DNA of 46,854 bases from CAZSWR01 sp964610885 (lineage in GTDB: Bacteria > Bacteroidota > Ignavibacteria > Kapaibacteriales > UBA2268), in assembly GCA_964610885.1 (NCBI GenBank), contig CAZSWR010000016.1:1-46854 (forward strand), in the 5' to 3' direction. A model generated the notes under the pieces. That model did not search any database, had not been told where the DNA came from, and worked only from the letters and a program-made list of their open reading frames with translations. The position numbers and the translations under genes are program-made. Shown here piece by piece: positions 1 to 9,682 of this stretch (positions are counted from its first letter, which is position 1; each line of letters begins with the position of its first letter).

Positions 1-240
1 TAATCAAAGGGCGGGTTCGGAACCAGCCCCTACACATCTTCTCAAGTTGAAAGGAGCAAGTTCCAAGTAGAAGATTGTACTGTATTATACATTCTCTTGC
101 TTGCTACTTGTACCTTTTTCCTTGCAACTATATTTAGCTAATCATCACATCAGCTAATCAGCTCATCATCACATCAGCTAATCAGCTCATCATCACATCA
201 GCTAATCAGCTCATCATCACATCAGCTAATCATCTGGTGC
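1..240. repeat. Intergenic repeat tract with 24-bp tandem repeat
   Basis: No gene is seen here. Positions 141-212 hold three perfect copies of a 24-bp unit (141-164, 165-188, 189-212), and a fourth partial copy runs from 213 to about 231. The core of the unit is ATCATCACATCAGCTAATCA. The tract ends just after the stop codon of the lipoprotein gene on the minus strand. The same motif, in reverse complement, recurs after two other genes (about 29030-29070 and 32915-32950). The first 40 bases carry a GGTTC/GAACC dyad next to AGCCCCTACA, which resembles the reverse complement of 29077-29100. There are no spacers, so this is not a CRISPR array. Confidence 0.85.
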
Positions 241-2220
241 TTAGTACTCTTCGAGCGGGATGAAATTGTAGCCTGTTTCCTGATTGCCACCAAAGACCAG
301 AGTGTAGTATTTGCCGACGTTCAGCTGCATCGAGCCACTCTTGGCGAATACTTTGCTCTCAGTGGGCGAGGTGAAGTAATAGGCATTCTTCATGTCCCGA
401 TAGTCAAAGACCCACTGGCTGAAAGTACCGAATTGCAACCCGGCCTCGATGATGTTGCACTTCAGGCAGCCATCGCGGACATCGACCACCGGAGCTTCGC
501 GCGAAACGTTCAGGAAGCGGCGGTAAACATTCCGCAAATCGGTTACGGGCGGGTCCAAGGTGAAGGAAAGCAGTTCTTGGTTGGCCGCATTGCCTGTGCT
601 GATCATCAATAGCCGCTTGCCCAGCTCGACGTTCACCGAATAGGGGTTATCGTTCACCATCACTGTCATTGGTCCGGCGGGGACCGCCGTGGCGAGCGAA
701 ACCATGTAATTTGTCCGAATTTCGCCCAGCGTATTGCCAATTGAAACTTTATTGAAGAAAGGCCCGGGCATGAAATTGATGAACTGCGCGAAAACGGCCT
801 TGTCCATCATCGGGATCAATCCTGCCGACTCATTCTCTTCGATCAGGTAGAGCCGGTCCTCGCCGTCGATATTTATAAAAATCAATAGATATTTTCCGCC
901 TGCATTGACCGAGCTTAGGGCGCAAGTGATGAAATGCGCAGGCTGAGTTTTCGTGAATACGAACACAGGTAGTATTCCCGGGAAAACGTTTACAGTCGAA
1001 AACTCCACGGCCTTCGCTGTATCGCTTGCCAGCACGATTCCGGTTTCGTAGCCGGACGAATCCTTAGTCGTTATTTTTGTTGGATTCAGTCGAGCGCCCA
1101 AGGATATTGTATAGCTTGGTTGGTTGTAGTTCAGGTTCACCACTTTGATGCTGGCCATGCCGGACGTAGGTTCTTCGATTGGCGAAACGAGCAGAGATTT
1201 GAACCCGGTTGCCGATTGTGGAGACGGGAAGGAAAGCAGATGGTAGCGCACGGCCACTTGGAGCATCGAACTGATCGAATCGGCCACAGCACCATTGACG
1301 TTGGTCGAAATTGTGTCGGGCAGTTCGGATCCGCAGGCGCCGAGTGGCTTGAAAGTGCCAATCGACCGCGGGGCGAGCGAAGTCGTAATCGATTCGTCCT
1401 GCTTGTGGGCGACCAGTTCCCCATTAGTGAAATTGATCGGTTTAATTTCTGTTTCGCGTTTTTCGGATACGGGCAACACTTGGAGCGCTGTTTCTGTGGA
1501 ATCGAAATGGTTCATCAACATCAGCTCTTCTTGGCCGTTGCTCGATCGGGAAATCACGATTGTGTATTGAACGGCCGAGTCGAGTTTCATTTTATATAGA
1601 TTGACAATTTCCCTGTTTTCCTGGCGGATGCGAACCAGCGAGACAGCAATATTTCCGGCTGTGTAGAGATTTCCGCCACCGGTACCGCGGTAAAGCACGT
1701 TCGAGGCGATTGCCGCACCGTTGGGGCATCCGAGAGTAATAGTATATTTCACAGTCGTATCGGGGAAGGCGTTGACTACGTTCAAATATGCCTTGCGCTC
1801 GCGAATCACCTCGCCGAGGACGGGGGCAATGGCAATAATCGTATCGACGACCCGCGCCTTCGGGGCCAAATCGGGGGTGGGAAGCGCCAAATATGTATAT
1901 CTGGCATATCGAGAAAACTTGGATTTGTTCGTGTTCGTGAATTCTTCCGTGCCCTGTTTCTGCACTCCGACGAAACCGGAATCGGCCTCGGGCGCAATGC
2001 TTTTCGAGACAGTGCCGTATTGCACTTCCGGCGATAATTTCTTGCCCGTTAGCGAAAGGGAGCGCTGGCCATAGTCCCCTGCCAGATTTATCATGCGTAT
2101 GCGAACCGTGTTCCAAACCGCCGGCGGATTAACCAAGTCGGGATTCTCTTTGATACAACCGGACAACAAAACAATAGAAAATATTGCTAAGCAAGCAATT
2201 GAAAAGTTTAGTCTCGACAT
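241..2220 (-). CDS. Lipoprotein with DUF4397-like repeats
   Basis: A 659-residue exported lipoprotein. The N-terminus has a short hydrophobic stretch ending in a lipobox, LLSGC, with the lipidated cysteine at residue 22. The mature protein is made of beta-rich repeats with recurring 'VRIRMINLAGD', 'ASIKVVNLNYN', 'AQFINFMPGPF' and 'RRFLNVSREAP' starts, spaced about 100-200 residues apart. This pattern resembles the DUF4397 family (extracellular, function unknown). The last repeat (about residues 565-659) contains a CLKC pair. An AAGG sequence lies about seven bases before the ATG and supports the start. It is followed across 149 bp by the giant exported protein on the same strand, so the two may share a role at the cell surface. 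The domain name is inferred by eye; secretion and lipidation are well supported. Confidence 0.8.
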   Translation of the reverse strand: MSRLNFSIACLAIFSIVLLSGCIKENPDLVNPPAVWNTVRIRMINLAGDYGQRSLSLTGKKLSPEVQYGTVSKSIAPEADSGFVGVQKQGTEEFTNTNKSKFSRYARYTYLALPTPDLAPKARVVDTIIAIAPVLGEVIRERKAYLNVVNAFPDTTVKYTITLGCPNGAAIASNVLYRGTGGGNLYTAGNIAVSLVRIRQENREIVNLYKMKLDSAVQYTIVISRSSNGQEELMLMNHFDSTETALQVLPVSEKRETEIKPINFTNGELVAHKQDESITTSLAPRSIGTFKPLGACGSELPDTISTNVNGAVADSISSMLQVAVRYHLLSFPSPQSATGFKSLLVSPIEEPTSGMASIKVVNLNYNQPSYTISLGARLNPTKITTKDSSGYETGIVLASDTAKAVEFSTVNVFPGILPVFVFTKTQPAHFITCALSSVNAGGKYLLIFINIDGEDRLYLIEENESAGLIPMMDKAVFAQFINFMPGPFFNKVSIGNTLGEIRTNYMVSLATAVPAGPMTVMVNDNPYSVNVELGKRLLMISTGNAANQELLSFTLDPPVTDLRNVYRRFLNVSREAPVVDVRDGCLKCNIIEAGLQFGTFSQWVFDYRDMKNAYYFTSPTESKVFAKSGSMQLNVGKYYTLVFGGNQETGYNFIPLEEY

Positions 2221-2369
2221 GATAACCTTAGCGCAAATTTATAAAACTAACAGGTATATTTTTTATATAAACCTCCAAAGATTCAATATTAACAAATTTC
2301 CTCGAAAAATACAAGGACACTGTTTCTTTATAGTAATTCAAATGCTTCCACCGAAGGAACCAAAAGCGC

Positions 2370-5300
2370 CTATTCCGAGAATCGGAACTGGCAGAACTCC
2401 GAAACGTAAACCCAATATGAGCGGTCGCGGTCCAGCTTGCCTTGGCTCAGAGTGTTGATGCCGAGCGAAGGCACGTAAATGCCGCCTTTGTCGTCTTTGA
2501 CGGCCACTAATTTCCCGCCAAGCGCTGCGAAAGCAACCGATGGAAGCCGCGAATCCGACGGAAGGTACGGAACCAAATTCCAACCCGGCTGCAAATCGAA
2601 TTTTACCGATTCGGTTATCAATTCGTAGCCGTTGGCCGTGAGCGTGTCGCGGCGGGACGAATGGATGATGAATCCATCTGTCGGCTTGGCTATGAAATCC
2701 GTCGTGGGTCCGAATGTTTCCCCTGCCGATGTCCTTACCATCTTGTAAGACGGCACGCCCGCGAACATCTGGCGGAAGTGATTGTCCGACGGCACAATTG
2801 GCACGGCAAACATATTCCAAGCCGAATCCAAAATAATCGTGCGCGATACATTTTTCCGCATCTGCATTCCGTTGCCAAACGTTGCGACCCACATTTCCTT
2901 GCTGTCCGATGGATTGAAGAAAACGCGCTCGGGGTGCATGAACGGAAAATCAAGAACTCGAGCGAAAGTCGGGGTTGTGGCCGATATGTTGTTCGAAACC
3001 CAAAGGCCATCGGCCTCGGTCGAAACGTATGCAGTATTGGAGTTCTCCGGATCGAACGTTATGGACGAGACCCTGTCGAGCGAGCAAATCTTCGCCCACG
3101 AGCCGCCGCGGTTCTGAGTGCGGTAGATGCCGCCCTTGCCGTTCGGAGCGCCGCCCCAACCGCTATAGACGCACACATACCATGTGTTTTGCTGCTGTCC
3201 GATGGGCGCGACCACCAAATCTTTAGTCCAATAGTACATGGAAGTATCCGAAACGTCTGTCCATTGCAAACTATTCGGATTGAAAACGAATACGCCCGAA
3301 CTCGCGGTGAAGCCTCCTGTCGCGAGCCTTCGGCCTGAATACGTGCACACGACCGTGCCGTCGTTCAGCACGTTGATCGTGGCGGGATGGCCCTCGGTGC
3401 GGGTTGGCGACGTCAAGCGCATCCAAGTGGCGCCGGCTCCTGCGCTTGCATTGTTTGTGCGGTAGATGCCGCCGAGCGAATTCGAATAGTTTGCCACTGC
3501 GGCGTATAGCCTTTCGGAATTGGTCGGGTCGGTGGCCACCCAAACGACCGGCTTCGTCGTCAGCATCGAAACCCAAGTGGCGCCTGAATCCGTCGAACAA
3601 ATGACGTGGCCGGAAGCGGAAGTCGCGTCGATGACAGCGTCCTGAAGCCTGGTGCTTTGGTACATGTCGTGGACGGACGATGTGGCCGCGAAGAGCATAC
3701 CGTTCGTGTTGTGGCGCGCGATTCGGCAAGTTGTGTTTTGCAGCGGGCCGGAGTAATCGAAGCTCCATTTTTTGCCGCCGTCAGTCGAAAGAATTCCTTT
3801 GATATCGGAATAAGCCGCAAACATCCTTTGGCTGCCGATCCAAAATACTTGCCAGCAAGATGTATTCTCCAATCCGATGCCGCGATAGTCCTGTTTGGTG
3901 GGAGTTGCGGCTCCGGCCGGGTGCGTCGAATTCTGGTGAGTATAGCATTGCTGCCAGGTGGCGCCGCCGTCAGTCGAGGCGTGGACGAAGCCGAAATCGC
4001 TGATTGCAATCCTGTTCGGATCGAATTCGGAAACCGAGGCAGACATTACAACTTCTCCGTAGCTCCATTGGCTGTCGCCCGATTGGCCGGACCAACCGGT
4101 GCGGACGTTTTGGTTCGCCGCCGCAAGGAAAGTGTGCTGCCAAGAGCCGCCGCCGTCTGTGGTTTTCATCACGATCGGAGTTGCATTGCTGCTGGCGCCG
4201 GTCAGGTAGAAGATATCCTTGTTCGAGCGGGAGCAAAGGACGCGCGTAACGAAGTCGGAATTGATATTAATCCCGTTCGATTTGCTTATCCAGCCAGTGC
4301 TGCCGAAGTCCATCGAATAGACTCCACGGGCCAGCCCCCAATATTCCTCTTCGTACATTCCATTATAGAAAGCACTTTTCAGTGCGGTAAGGGCCATCAG
4401 CCTGACTTTGCCGTCGGTTTTCGCTCCGGCCATCGAGAGTATTGCCTGGCCGGCGGGTATGCCCTGCGAAGCGTCAACTACCCAAGTGGCACCGCCGTTG
4501 GTGGAGGCGAGCAATCCGTCGTTAGTTCCGATCAGGATCGTGCTGCCGTCGAAGAATGCCCCGGCCACCCATGCTCCGGCTCCATTGTCCGAGGCTGTGT
4601 GGATCGAAGTCCACGAAGCGCCGCCGTTCGTCGAGAAGTAAATATTGGCCCAGTACGAAAGAATCATCCGTTGGCTGTCGAAGTAATCGACCCAGAATCC
4701 ATAGATTGTTTCATTTTCGAAGGGCAGATTGCCGAAAGCAGCCCATGTTTCCCCGCCGTCGGTTGTTTTGATTGGAATAATATTGTCATTTGCATAGTTC
4801 AGAGTATATCGCACGAGCGAATTGCGTGTGAATTGCACTTTGGATTTCCTGTTGCCGACCGCCTGCGTGGAATTTACGGCGGAATATGAGTAGCCGAAAT
4901 CGCGAGTGCGGAAGAGTTCGCCCATGTCGCACGAGACGAAAAATTCATTTTCCGACTCTGGGTTAAGCGAAAGCCCAAACAAAGCGCCGCCGCCGCCGAT
5001 TCCTCGGCTCTGCCATTTGCTGGCCGACCTCGAGTCCTGGCCGGACGTGTCGCGGCAGACAATGTAGTACGCTTGCGAACCAGTGATCGACGGCAGTGAG
5101 GCGTCCGATGCGGAGACAGTGAACGCAAAATTGCCCGACGAAGTTGGATTGCCGGAAATTGTGCCCGTCAGAGTATCCAAAGCGAGGCCAGAGGGCAATT
5201 GGCCGGCAGTAATTTTGTATCGGATGGGCATTGTAATTCCGCCGAGCGTGCGCAATTGAATCAAATAATCGCCACCGAGCCGCACGTGCGGTACGTCCTT

Positions 5301-7031
5301 GGTGCGGAAAGTGATGATCGACGGGTCGATCAGCGTCAGCATGAAAGTGTATTCGGCAATTTGTGGGATTGATTCATTGTCCGAAACCCGCACCCTTAGG
5401 GGAAAATCGCCTGTACGGGTTGAATTTCCCGAAAGGAGTCCGTTCGATTGGAGCGAATACCCCGAGGGCAATTCCGAATCGATTAGCGAAAATGTGTATG
5501 GCTGCACGCCTCCGGAAGCAATAAACTGATGCGAGTATTGAATATTCATCCTTCCGATTGGCAGCTCGGCTGTTCCGATGGCCAGCTGCGGAACCGTGTC
5601 GGTCTTGCTTGCCCGGTCGGTGTTGCCGTAGCATCCCAGATTGGCGCGGCCGCCGTTGGGCTGTGGTTCGTTAGCGAACGGCGCGAGCGGATCCGCTGCA
5701 TCGATCGCGGGCGAGTTGAGCGTATCGAGCAACCAAACTCCCGTCAGTTGGTAGCGCCCGGCGCGAGATTTCAAATGGAAATTGTTGGCAGCTGTATCGG
5801 CAAAAAGGGGATTGGAATGAATAATCCCAACGCCCGAGACTGCGTCTGTCGTGGCCGAATACGCCACGTGTATCGTATCGAATTCGTTCGAGGTGTGGAA
5901 ATCGCTCAATCCATCGGCTTTTGAATTGTTCCAAGCGATGGAGTTAGTGAAATGCGCGACTGCACGCCCGCTCAGGTACAGTGCGTTCCCGCCGTTGTAT
6001 CCGGTGGAGCTGTTGCCCGAGATGGTACAGAAATCGATCTTGGCGGTCGAAAAAACGTTGTCCCAGCGGCCGGCCAAAGCGATTGCGGCGCCGCCGTCGT
6101 TCGTGCGATTTTTGATGATAAGGTTATGGTTCACCAGATAATTATGCCCCTCGGCCAAATAGAGCGCGCCGCCATACGAAGGGGCAAAGTTGCCGATGAA
6201 AGTATTGCCGGAGACTGTAGCAGAGTCCCAAAGCGAAATTGCGCCGCCATAGCCATAGCCCACGGACTCACCGCATGAATTGTATGTGAAGCGATTGTTA
6301 CTTATCGTACCCTTTGCCATGAGGAAAAGCGCCCCGCCATAGTCGCTCGCCGATGAGTTGCTGTCGATGTCGTTGTTTTCTATAAAAAAGCTGCCAGAGG
6401 CGGCTATCGAACCAATGGCAGCGCCTCGGCCGGCGAAGTTATTGCGAATCACGTTGCCATTTATTCGGATATTGGCGCCCTGAAGCGCAATGGCACCTCC
6501 CACGAGTTCGTTGTCTTCCAGATTTCCATTGCCGTAGATAAAATTATTTGAGATGGTGATATTTGCCATTGTGGGCGGCCAGTCCGTATCGTCGAGCATA
6601 ATGCCATGCAATCCGCCAGTGATGTAGAGGCCATCGTAGCACGAGCCGTTGCCGGCAATTATGCGAATAACGGGCTGATCCATGATTCCATAGAGAATCG
6701 TGCGAAACGTGGCGGGATTGCGCGACGAGAAGTCCCCGGGGATTTCATTGGCGTAGTTTGTGTTGGTGCCGCCAGCGAATCCGCCGAGCAGAACGATTCC
6801 CGGCACGTCGATCACTATTTCATCGTTATAGACGCCCTGGGCAATTCGGAGCGTATCGTTTGCCGAGGCTGCAAAAAGGGCGTTTTGGACTGTCGAGAAT
6901 GGCGCCAGTGCCGAACCGTCTTCGTTGCCGGTCATATTGTTTTGGTCAACAAATATTGTGTTGGCGCTGGATTGTATTGCAATTCCGAAAAGCAGGAGTA
7001 ATAATACAGAGGCCTTCGTTGCGAGTTTCAT
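2370..7031 (-). CDS. Giant exported beta-helix / Ig-like / beta-propeller protein
   Basis: A 1553-residue exported protein. Residues 1-23 are a signal peptide. Residues 25-470 match right-handed parallel beta-helix proteins: an opening 'DGSALAPFSTVQNAL', many NNxF/GGA turns, and a closing 'SPAIDAADP...GCYGN' segment. Residues 480-660 hold two putative-Ig (He_PIG-like) domains with LPSGYSL/LPSGLAL motifs. Residues 670-1390 form a sortilin/BNR-like beta-propeller with repeated TTDGGxTW or TNGGAxW motifs (about 755, 800, 845, 957, 1020, 1083, 1147). Residues 1400-1553 hold two related modules starting AWNMFAVPIV and GWNLVPYLP. No clear T9SS sorting tail is seen at the C-terminus, unlike other cargos in the window. 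It is probably a surface or secreted binding protein; no catalytic site is evident. Confidence 0.85.
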   Translation of the reverse strand: MKLATKASVLLLLLFGIAIQSSANTIFVDQNNMTGNEDGSALAPFSTVQNALFAASANDTLRIAQGVYNDEIVIDVPGIVLLGGFAGGTNTNYANEIPGDFSSRNPATFRTILYGIMDQPVIRIIAGNGSCYDGLYITGGLHGIMLDDTDWPPTMANITISNNFIYGNGNLEDNELVGGAIALQGANIRINGNVIRNNFAGRGAAIGSIAASGSFFIENNDIDSNSSASDYGGALFLMAKGTISNNRFTYNSCGESVGYGYGGAISLWDSATVSGNTFIGNFAPSYGGALYLAEGHNYLVNHNLIIKNRTNDGGAAIALAGRWDNVFSTAKIDFCTISGNSSTGYNGGNALYLSGRAVAHFTNSIAWNNSKADGLSDFHTSNEFDTIHVAYSATTDAVSGVGIIHSNPLFADTAANNFHLKSRAGRYQLTGVWLLDTLNSPAIDAADPLAPFANEPQPNGGRANLGCYGNTDRASKTDTVPQLAIGTAELPIGRMNIQYSHQFIASGGVQPYTFSLIDSELPSGYSLQSNGLLSGNSTRTGDFPLRVRVSDNESIPQIAEYTFMLTLIDPSIITFRTKDVPHVRLGGDYLIQLRTLGGITMPIRYKITAGQLPSGLALDTLTGTISGNPTSSGNFAFTVSASDASLPSITGSQAYYIVCRDTSGQDSRSASKWQSRGIGGGGALFGLSLNPESENEFFVSCDMGELFRTRDFGYSYSAVNSTQAVGNRKSKVQFTRNSLVRYTLNYANDNIIPIKTTDGGETWAAFGNLPFENETIYGFWVDYFDSQRMILSYWANIYFSTNGGASWTSIHTASDNGAGAWVAGAFFDGSTILIGTNDGLLASTNGGATWVVDASQGIPAGQAILSMAGAKTDGKVRLMALTALKSAFYNGMYEEEYWGLARGVYSMDFGSTGWISKSNGININSDFVTRVLCSRSNKDIFYLTGASSNATPIVMKTTDGGGSWQHTFLAAANQNVRTGWSGQSGDSQWSYGEVVMSASVSEFDPNRIAISDFGFVHASTDGGATWQQCYTHQNSTHPAGAATPTKQDYRGIGLENTSCWQVFWIGSQRMFAAYSDIKGILSTDGGKKWSFDYSGPLQNTTCRIARHNTNGMLFAATSSVHDMYQSTRLQDAVIDATSASGHVICSTDSGATWVSMLTTKPVVWVATDPTNSERLYAAVANYSNSLGGIYRTNNASAGAGATWMRLTSPTRTEGHPATINVLNDGTVVCTYSGRRLATGGFTASSGVFVFNPNSLQWTDVSDTSMYYWTKDLVVAPIGQQQNTWYVCVYSGWGGAPNGKGGIYRTQNRGGSWAKICSLDRVSSITFDPENSNTAYVSTEADGLWVSNNISATTPTFARVLDFPFMHPERVFFNPSDSKEMWVATFGNGMQMRKNVSRTIILDSAWNMFAVPIVPSDNHFRQMFAGVPSYKMVRTSAGETFGPTTDFIAKPTDGFIIHSSRRDTLTANGYELITESVKFDLQPGWNLVPYLPSDSRLPSVAFAALGGKLVAVKDDKGGIYVPSLGINTLSQGKLDRDRSYWVYVSEFCQFRFSE

Positions 7032-7238
7032 ATTGATATATTCCTTATTTTCTATTCAAAATTGCAAAAAACTAACATATAAAATAATACCTTCGCACAA
7101 GAAAAAAAAGGGAAATATATCGAAGCCCGAATCAGTTCCTTTTTGCTTTGAAAAGTGTATGGAAAATATTAATTTGCGAGCAATTCAAAGCATAATTCTG
7201 TAGAATATGTTGAATAAATATTTATATTATATAGTAAA
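7032..7238. promoter_or_regulatory. AT-rich divergent intergenic region
   Basis: A 207-bp AT-rich gap between the start of the giant exported protein (minus strand) and the start of the membrane glycosyltransferase (plus strand). Because the two genes diverge, promoters for both should lie here. I see no clear consensus element, and neither start has a strong Shine-Dalgarno sequence. Confidence 0.4.
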
Positions 7239-8810
7239 ATGAACAAAAATCAGATCATTACCACATTTTTCGTGTTTGTGTCCATTCTTTTGCTTTTGCC
7301 GATACTTTCGTTTCCGCTCTCGCCGGACCTGTCGTGCTTCGTTATGGGCGGCAAAACCATCCTTTCGGGCGGCAGCCTGTACGTGGACTATATCGATTTG
7401 AAATCTCCGATTGTCTATTATTTCTTTGCCGGAGTGGTAGGAGTATTTGGCGACGCGCCATTCAACATACGTCTGTTCGATTTCGTTTGGCAATTATCGA
7501 CAGCAATATCCATATTTTACTTTGCAAGGAAACTTAATAATACGAATTCCGCGAGGATGGCCGTATTATTGTATTGTGGTATCTACGCAATGATGGATTG
7601 GCCCAACCTGTTCGAATGCGAAACAATAATAGCACTGCCCCTTGTTTGGTCGATTGGCCTGTTTGCTTGCGAGCGGTCAATGCTGAAGCAATACATCGTG
7701 CCGGCATTTTTGTTGTCGTTCGTTATTGCATTCAAATATACTCTTGGGCTGATTTCATTTCCGTTTATCTATGTGACCCTATTCGACCGCGACAAGGCGA
7801 TTGGGAGACGAATCCAAGAGGCAACTGTTTTTGCGCTCGTCCTGCTGTGCGGGTTCGCAGTGTTTCATTTCCCACTTTTGGACGGTAATATACGCTCGGG
7901 ATACATGGAACTCGTCGGGTTCTTGGGTTGCTATGGCAGCTATCCGCAATCCGGTTGGTTCAATTTGGACTTCCTCATAAAAATTCTGTTTACTCCGAAT
8001 GGCAGGATGGTTTCGGTAGGAATCGGCTTGTTGTTTGTCCTGAGCGCTGCGATCGTGATCCGAAAAAAGAAGGAGAAACCAGAACGAGAACTGATGACAA
8101 TCCTTATTTCGATTTATGTATTGAACTTGATTACGATTATATTCGAGAAAAAGGGTTTCCCCTACCACTTTTTGCGAAATTTAGTGCCTCTGGTGCTGAT
8201 CGTGCCAATCGGATTTGAATACTCTTTGGGGCGGCTGCGGCAATGGCGGAACGGAAGGAAACCCTTGGCCACTGCGTTTTGTGGGATCGCGATTGCTTTG
8301 GCGATTGCCGGGCCATTGGTGCCAATTTCGAGAAATCTTGTTATACTTCAAACCAAGATTACGGATTCCGAAAAGTATTTCGAAGCAATCACGGGTTTGA
8401 ATCCAGACAAGCACGATTGGCTGTCGTTTCGGAAGATCATGGAAGTCATTGATTCCACAACCGGGCCGCATTCGAAAGTTATAAATCTTTCAATAAACGA
8501 ACTACCGTTGGTCATCCAAGGCGGATACGAGCGGACTTCTTCGTTCGCCCATTCCTATATCTACGAGGGAGGATGCTTCAATGCTTCGTATTTGGCCAAA
8601 GCCGCCCAGGACTACAAAAGAGCGGATTGGATCGTGGCGCGGGACAATGATAACCTGTTAATGGTAACGGGCAAACCGCTCTCCACGTATGGTACGATTG
8701 TCGCAGATCCCGAACTGGCAGCAATTTTGGACAGTTGCTTTGCAATCTATACAGAAATCGAAGGCTGCAAATTGCTTATTAACCGGGAAAAGCTGCACAG
8801 CCTGCGTTAG
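7239..8810 (+). CDS. GT-C membrane glycosyltransferase (PMT/ArnT-like)
   Basis: A 523-residue integral membrane protein. It opens with a transmembrane helix (residues 6-27), followed by a loop with 'SPDLSCFVMGGKTILSGGSLYVD' type spacing and then YIDLKSPIVYYF at 51-62. The acidic loop followed by D-x-K-x-P is typical of polyprenyl-phosphate-sugar dependent GT-C enzymes (GT39/PMT/ArnT/RgtA-like). Further hydrophobic helices run to about residue 370, and the last 150 residues look soluble. The expected role is transfer of a sugar from a lipid carrier on the periplasmic side, for glycoprotein or cell-surface polysaccharide. The substrate is not predictable. The stop codon overlaps that of the convergent GNAT gene by four bases (8807-8810). 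Confidence 0.75.
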   Translation: MNKNQIITTFFVFVSILLLLPILSFPLSPDLSCFVMGGKTILSGGSLYVDYIDLKSPIVYYFFAGVVGVFGDAPFNIRLFDFVWQLSTAISIFYFARKLNNTNSARMAVLLYCGIYAMMDWPNLFECETIIALPLVWSIGLFACERSMLKQYIVPAFLLSFVIAFKYTLGLISFPFIYVTLFDRDKAIGRRIQEATVFALVLLCGFAVFHFPLLDGNIRSGYMELVGFLGCYGSYPQSGWFNLDFLIKILFTPNGRMVSVGIGLLFVLSAAIVIRKKKEKPERELMTILISIYVLNLITIIFEKKGFPYHFLRNLVPLVLIVPIGFEYSLGRLRQWRNGRKPLATAFCGIAIALAIAGPLVPISRNLVILQTKITDSEKYFEAITGLNPDKHDWLSFRKIMEVIDSTTGPHSKVINLSINELPLVIQGGYERTSSFAHSYIYEGGCFNASYLAKAAQDYKRADWIVARDNDNLLMVTGKPLSTYGTIVADPELAAILDSCFAIYTEIEGCKLLINREKLHSLR

Positions 8811-9298
8811 CTTTCCGCCAACCGTTTACGCATCATTATCAAAGCCAAAGGATTGTTTTCCTTGTCCAGCCTTTTCTCGATGAAATAAGGCAAATATCCC
8901 AATTTATGATAGAGTAGCAATCCGTTGGTATTGTGATTGAAGCATGAAATATGGGTTTCCTTTGCGCCGTAGTTGATTCTTGCAAGTTCTTCCATAACAT
9001 TTATTAAATAGTGTCCAATTCCCAATCCACGGAAAACAGGATTCACGACCACATTTCCAATTGAGCAATGCTCGCCCGGGACAACTTCGTAAAAATTTGC
9101 GAACGCAGCCACTTCGCCGTTATGCGTAATCACTGTCGAATGAAATCGTTTGCTCGCGGCTTCCGCTAATTGGCCTTCCGTGAGTGGATAGTTTGCTTTG
9201 GGAAACATGAAAAACAATTCGTCTTCCGACTGTGGGAAATTTGCGATAATATGCATATCGCTTTGTTCGGCAGGCCTGTGTTTGATACTCGGTTCCAT
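8807..9298 (-). CDS. GNAT-family N-acetyltransferase
   Basis: A 163-residue cytoplasmic protein with the GNAT acetyl-CoA site. The segment IGNVVVNPVFRGLGIG (80-95) is motif A with the R-x-x-G-x-G pyrophosphate loop. A downstream N-x-x-x-LLYHKLGY (about 124-136) is the usual motif B ending. It transfers an acetyl group from acetyl-CoA to an amine; the acceptor is unknown. It converges on the glycosyltransferase with a four-base overlap of stop codons. No clear ribosome binding site precedes the ATG. A search would be needed to place it in a subfamily. Confidence 0.85.
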   Translation of the reverse strand: MEPSIKHRPAEQSDMHIIANFPQSEDELFFMFPKANYPLTEGQLAEAASKRFHSTVITHNGEVAAFANFYEVVPGEHCSIGNVVVNPVFRGLGIGHYLINVMEELARINYGAKETHISCFNHNTNGLLLYHKLGYLPYFIEKRLDKENNPLALIMMRKRLAES

Positions 9299-9682
9299 AT
9301 GCTATTGAACTAATTTGAAAAATTCAAGCATCGTTATCAATTCTCTGAAATATTAACGATACGATAATGTTTATAGACGAAACACATCCAAAGTCAGCGT
9401 AAGTGTTCGTATTGTTCGTCCAAATCGCAAAAATTCCATTTATTTCATCGTGTGAAAAATTGCATTTGGAACCTAAGTTATTATTAAGTATATTTATACC
9501 GATTGCTTCGGCAAGCAATCTTTGCTCTTTTCGCGGCACTCGCTCCCCGGCGCAATGAATCCATTCCGCCATCGTTTCGTAACTTTGCTGCCCAGCAGAC
9601 TCCCAAGAGGGCAGCCGACTCTCACACATACGTTCTCCACCCAAGCTAATAATTTTCTATAATATTATTCAATAGGCGGAAA
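9299..9682. other. Intergenic region with hairpin
   Basis: A 384-bp gap between divergent genes. A minus-strand open frame (9324-9644) runs through it but has no ribosome binding site and no recognisable protein pattern, so I do not call it. A short perfect hairpin lies at 9501-9520 (stem GATTGCTT, loop CGGC). Promoters for the GNAT and racemase genes should lie here, but I cannot point to them. Confidence 0.4.

Noticed and set aside
141..231. Possible CRISPR array
   Set aside because: The 24-bp units are directly adjacent with no unique spacers, and no cas genes are present.
2093..2458. 121-codon plus-strand frame across the gap after the lipoprotein start
   Set aside because: It overlaps the ends of two convincing minus-strand genes in antisense and has no protein-like pattern.
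9501..9520. GATTGCTT-CGGC-AAGCAATC hairpin as a terminator
   Set aside because: It lies between divergent genes where no transcript should end; kept only as a noted palindrome.
9324..9644. 106-codon open frame on the minus strand between divergent genes
   Set aside because: No ribosome binding site, unnatural residue mix and no recognisable pattern; it runs through a spacer that should hold promoters.
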